Source: Gammaproteobacteria bacterium (GTDB lineage Bacteria > Pseudomonadota > Gammaproteobacteria > Steroidobacterales > UBA11654). Taken from it: a DNA stretch of 6,112 nt. Below are positions 5,482-6,112 of the stretch, one piece after another (the first letter of the stretch is position 1; each line of letters begins with the position of its first letter). The stretch is from contig DTSX01000110.1 in assembly GCA_012965065.1 (NCBI GenBank), positions 1 through 6,112 of the forward strand, given 5' to 3'. A model generated the notes under the pieces. That model worked only from the letters and a program-made list of their open reading frames with translations. It made no database searches and was not told the DNA's origin. The translations under genes were made by a program, and so were the position numbers.

Positions 5482-5942
5482 GACTTCTTCTTGTGTCTAT
5501 CTTCTTCAAGATAGAAAGCAGGTTCTGACTTCCTGTCTTGTTTCTTGCAGAAAGGCTCCAAGGCATCACCAATGGTATAAATAAAAGAATCTTCCATGCG
5601 TTCTTCATGCTCTTGCATGTAATCAAGGTAGTGGCGTATAAAATCTGCTCTTGAGATCTCAGTTGTATTGCAACCAAAAGCATCATGTTCTTCCACAGTT
5701 TCAGCTTTGCTCTTGTAGCCTTCTTCTTCGAGATATTCGATTAAACCCAGATTGTAGAGTCTCCAATCGTTGATGGCTCGAATGTAAATATTACAGAGTA
5801 AATCTCTAGCATCATCCAATTCTTCAAAGTAATCCTCACAAATATCAAAAACAATCTTATTGCTTGTAGCGTATGTTGGTGTTGTTTGCATGGTGAGCAG
5901 AAGCACCAGGGTAAAAGCGGTGAATGTCGGTAATGCTCTCAA
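5478..5942 (-). CDS. Secreted four-cysteine protein, Rap1a/Tai immunity-like
   Basis: The 154-residue product has a signal peptide (about 1-25, hydrophobic TLVLLLTM, cleavage after TYA) and four cysteines in the mature part: C35, C50, C91 and C132. Their context fits the Rap1a/Tai family: an N-terminal C...LLCNIYIRAI helix, then FGCNTTEISRADFIRHYLDYMQ and a final DALEPFC. In that family the periplasmic proteins neutralise type VI secretion amidase effectors, and many members of unknown role sit outside such loci. No effector gene is visible here. A lysine-rich tail (to 154) extends past the usual C-terminal cysteine. The TTG at 5942 is chosen because an in-frame TGA lies two codons upstream and the signal peptide needs this N-terminus; no clear ribosome-binding site precedes it. 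The family call is by pattern only and could be wrong. Confidence 0.6.
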   Translation of the reverse strand: MRALPTFTAFTLVLLLTMQTTPTYATSNKIVFDICEDYFEELDDARDLLCNIYIRAINDWRLYNLGLIEYLEEEGYKSKAETVEEHDAFGCNTTEISRADFIRHYLDYMQEHEERMEDSFIYTIGDALEPFCKKQDRKSEPAFYLEEDRHKKKS

Positions 5943-5971
5943 TTCAGTTCAGAAAAATTAGCGGAAACTGG

Positions 5972-5999
5972 ATTATCGCAAAGCTATGCGTCAAAACAA
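5972..5999 (-). promoter_or_regulatory. Possible sigma-70 promoter for the sortase operon
   Basis: On the - strand TTGTTT (5999-5994) and GATAAT (5977-5972) are spaced by 16 bases. The -10 is fair and the -35 poor. Transcription would start near 5965, about 20 bases before the TTG start of the first gene. The -35 lies in the loop of an inverted repeat that could be an operator. Confidence 0.25.
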
Positions 6000-6005
6000 G
6001 ACGCA
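5987..6005. repeat. Inverted repeat TGCGTC-N7-GACGCA, possible operator
   Basis: A perfect 6-bp inverted repeat, TGCGTC (5987-5992) and GACGCA (6000-6005), lies in the upstream region of the - strand operon and covers the putative -35 element. A related pair lies at 6020-6044 and a further half-site TACGTC at 6010-6015. Confidence 0.5.
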
Positions 6006-6019
6006 ATCATACGTCATAA

Positions 6020-6044
6020 TGTGTCGTATTATTAATCAGACACA
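6020..6044. repeat. Inverted repeat TGTGTC-N13-GACACA, possible operator
   Basis: A perfect 6-bp inverted repeat, TGTGTC (6020-6025) and GACACA (6039-6044), differs from the neighbouring pair by one base per half-site, giving the shared consensus TGYGTC. No gene is seen in the surrounding 5943-6112. Confidence 0.45.
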
Positions 6045-6112
6045 AATATGAAAGAGGAAAATATTTGGCGGCAAGAGCTAAGTTGTAACTTACTCGATTA
6101 GGTGTTCTTGTT

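Noticed and set aside
6048..6101. Short + strand ORF beginning MKEENIW
   Set aside because: It ends after 17 codons and has no similarity I recognise.
6007..6111. Open frame on the - strand running in from the right window edge to a TGA at 6009-6007
   Set aside because: Only 34 codons are visible with no recognisable motif, and it runs through the inverted-repeat cluster; it could be the 3' end of a gene but cannot be supported.

Overview
The window looks like a piece of a gammaproteobacterial (or at least Gram-negative, proteobacterial) chromosome. The main reason is the pair at the centre: a VIT/von Willebrand A protein with a C-terminal sorting signal, followed directly by a single sortase with the CYPF active site. 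This matches the dedicated 'marine proteobacterial' sortase/target pair that I know as TIGR03788 and TIGR03784 (class GN sortase). That assignment rests on reading motifs, not on a search. I cannot name the species.

There are two convergent blocks. The left block (1-1389, + strand) is visibly richer in G+C. It holds the C-terminal part of a WYL-domain regulator cut by the window edge and, 21 bases later, a PD-(D/E)XK nuclease of the Cas4/RecB type with four cysteines. Such a pair is typical of accessory or defence DNA. About 60 bases without a gene (1390-1448) separate it from the right block.

The right block (1449-5942, - strand) is A+T-rich and looks like one compact operon of nine small and large genes. 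In transcription order: a secreted four-cysteine Rap1a/Tai-like protein (5942-5478); a 70-residue unknown protein (5481-5269); a 56-residue single-pass membrane protein (5254-5084); a bactofilin-like fragment (5039-4845); the VIT/VWA sortase target (4848-2680); the sortase (2683-2099); a 49-residue charged protein (2102-1953); a 100-residue protein with a zinc-ribbon-like head and a membrane helix (1883-1581); and a 39-residue membrane peptide (1568-1449). Four of the junctions are 4-base stop/start overlaps, so translation is probably coupled. Three of the nine (49, 56 and 39 residues) are very short.

The simplest reading of the operon is a cell-envelope module: the VIT/VWA protein is exported and processed or anchored by its own sortase, with several small exported, membrane or scaffold-like partners. 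The partners have no assigned role. Points worth attention are the degenerate sorting motif, a perfect 15-bp hairpin followed by a T-rich tail inside the target gene, the bactofilin fragment lying one frame off from a membrane ORF, a 27-bp near-perfect direct repeat around the zinc-ribbon gene, and a cluster of TGYGTC inverted repeats upstream of the operon.
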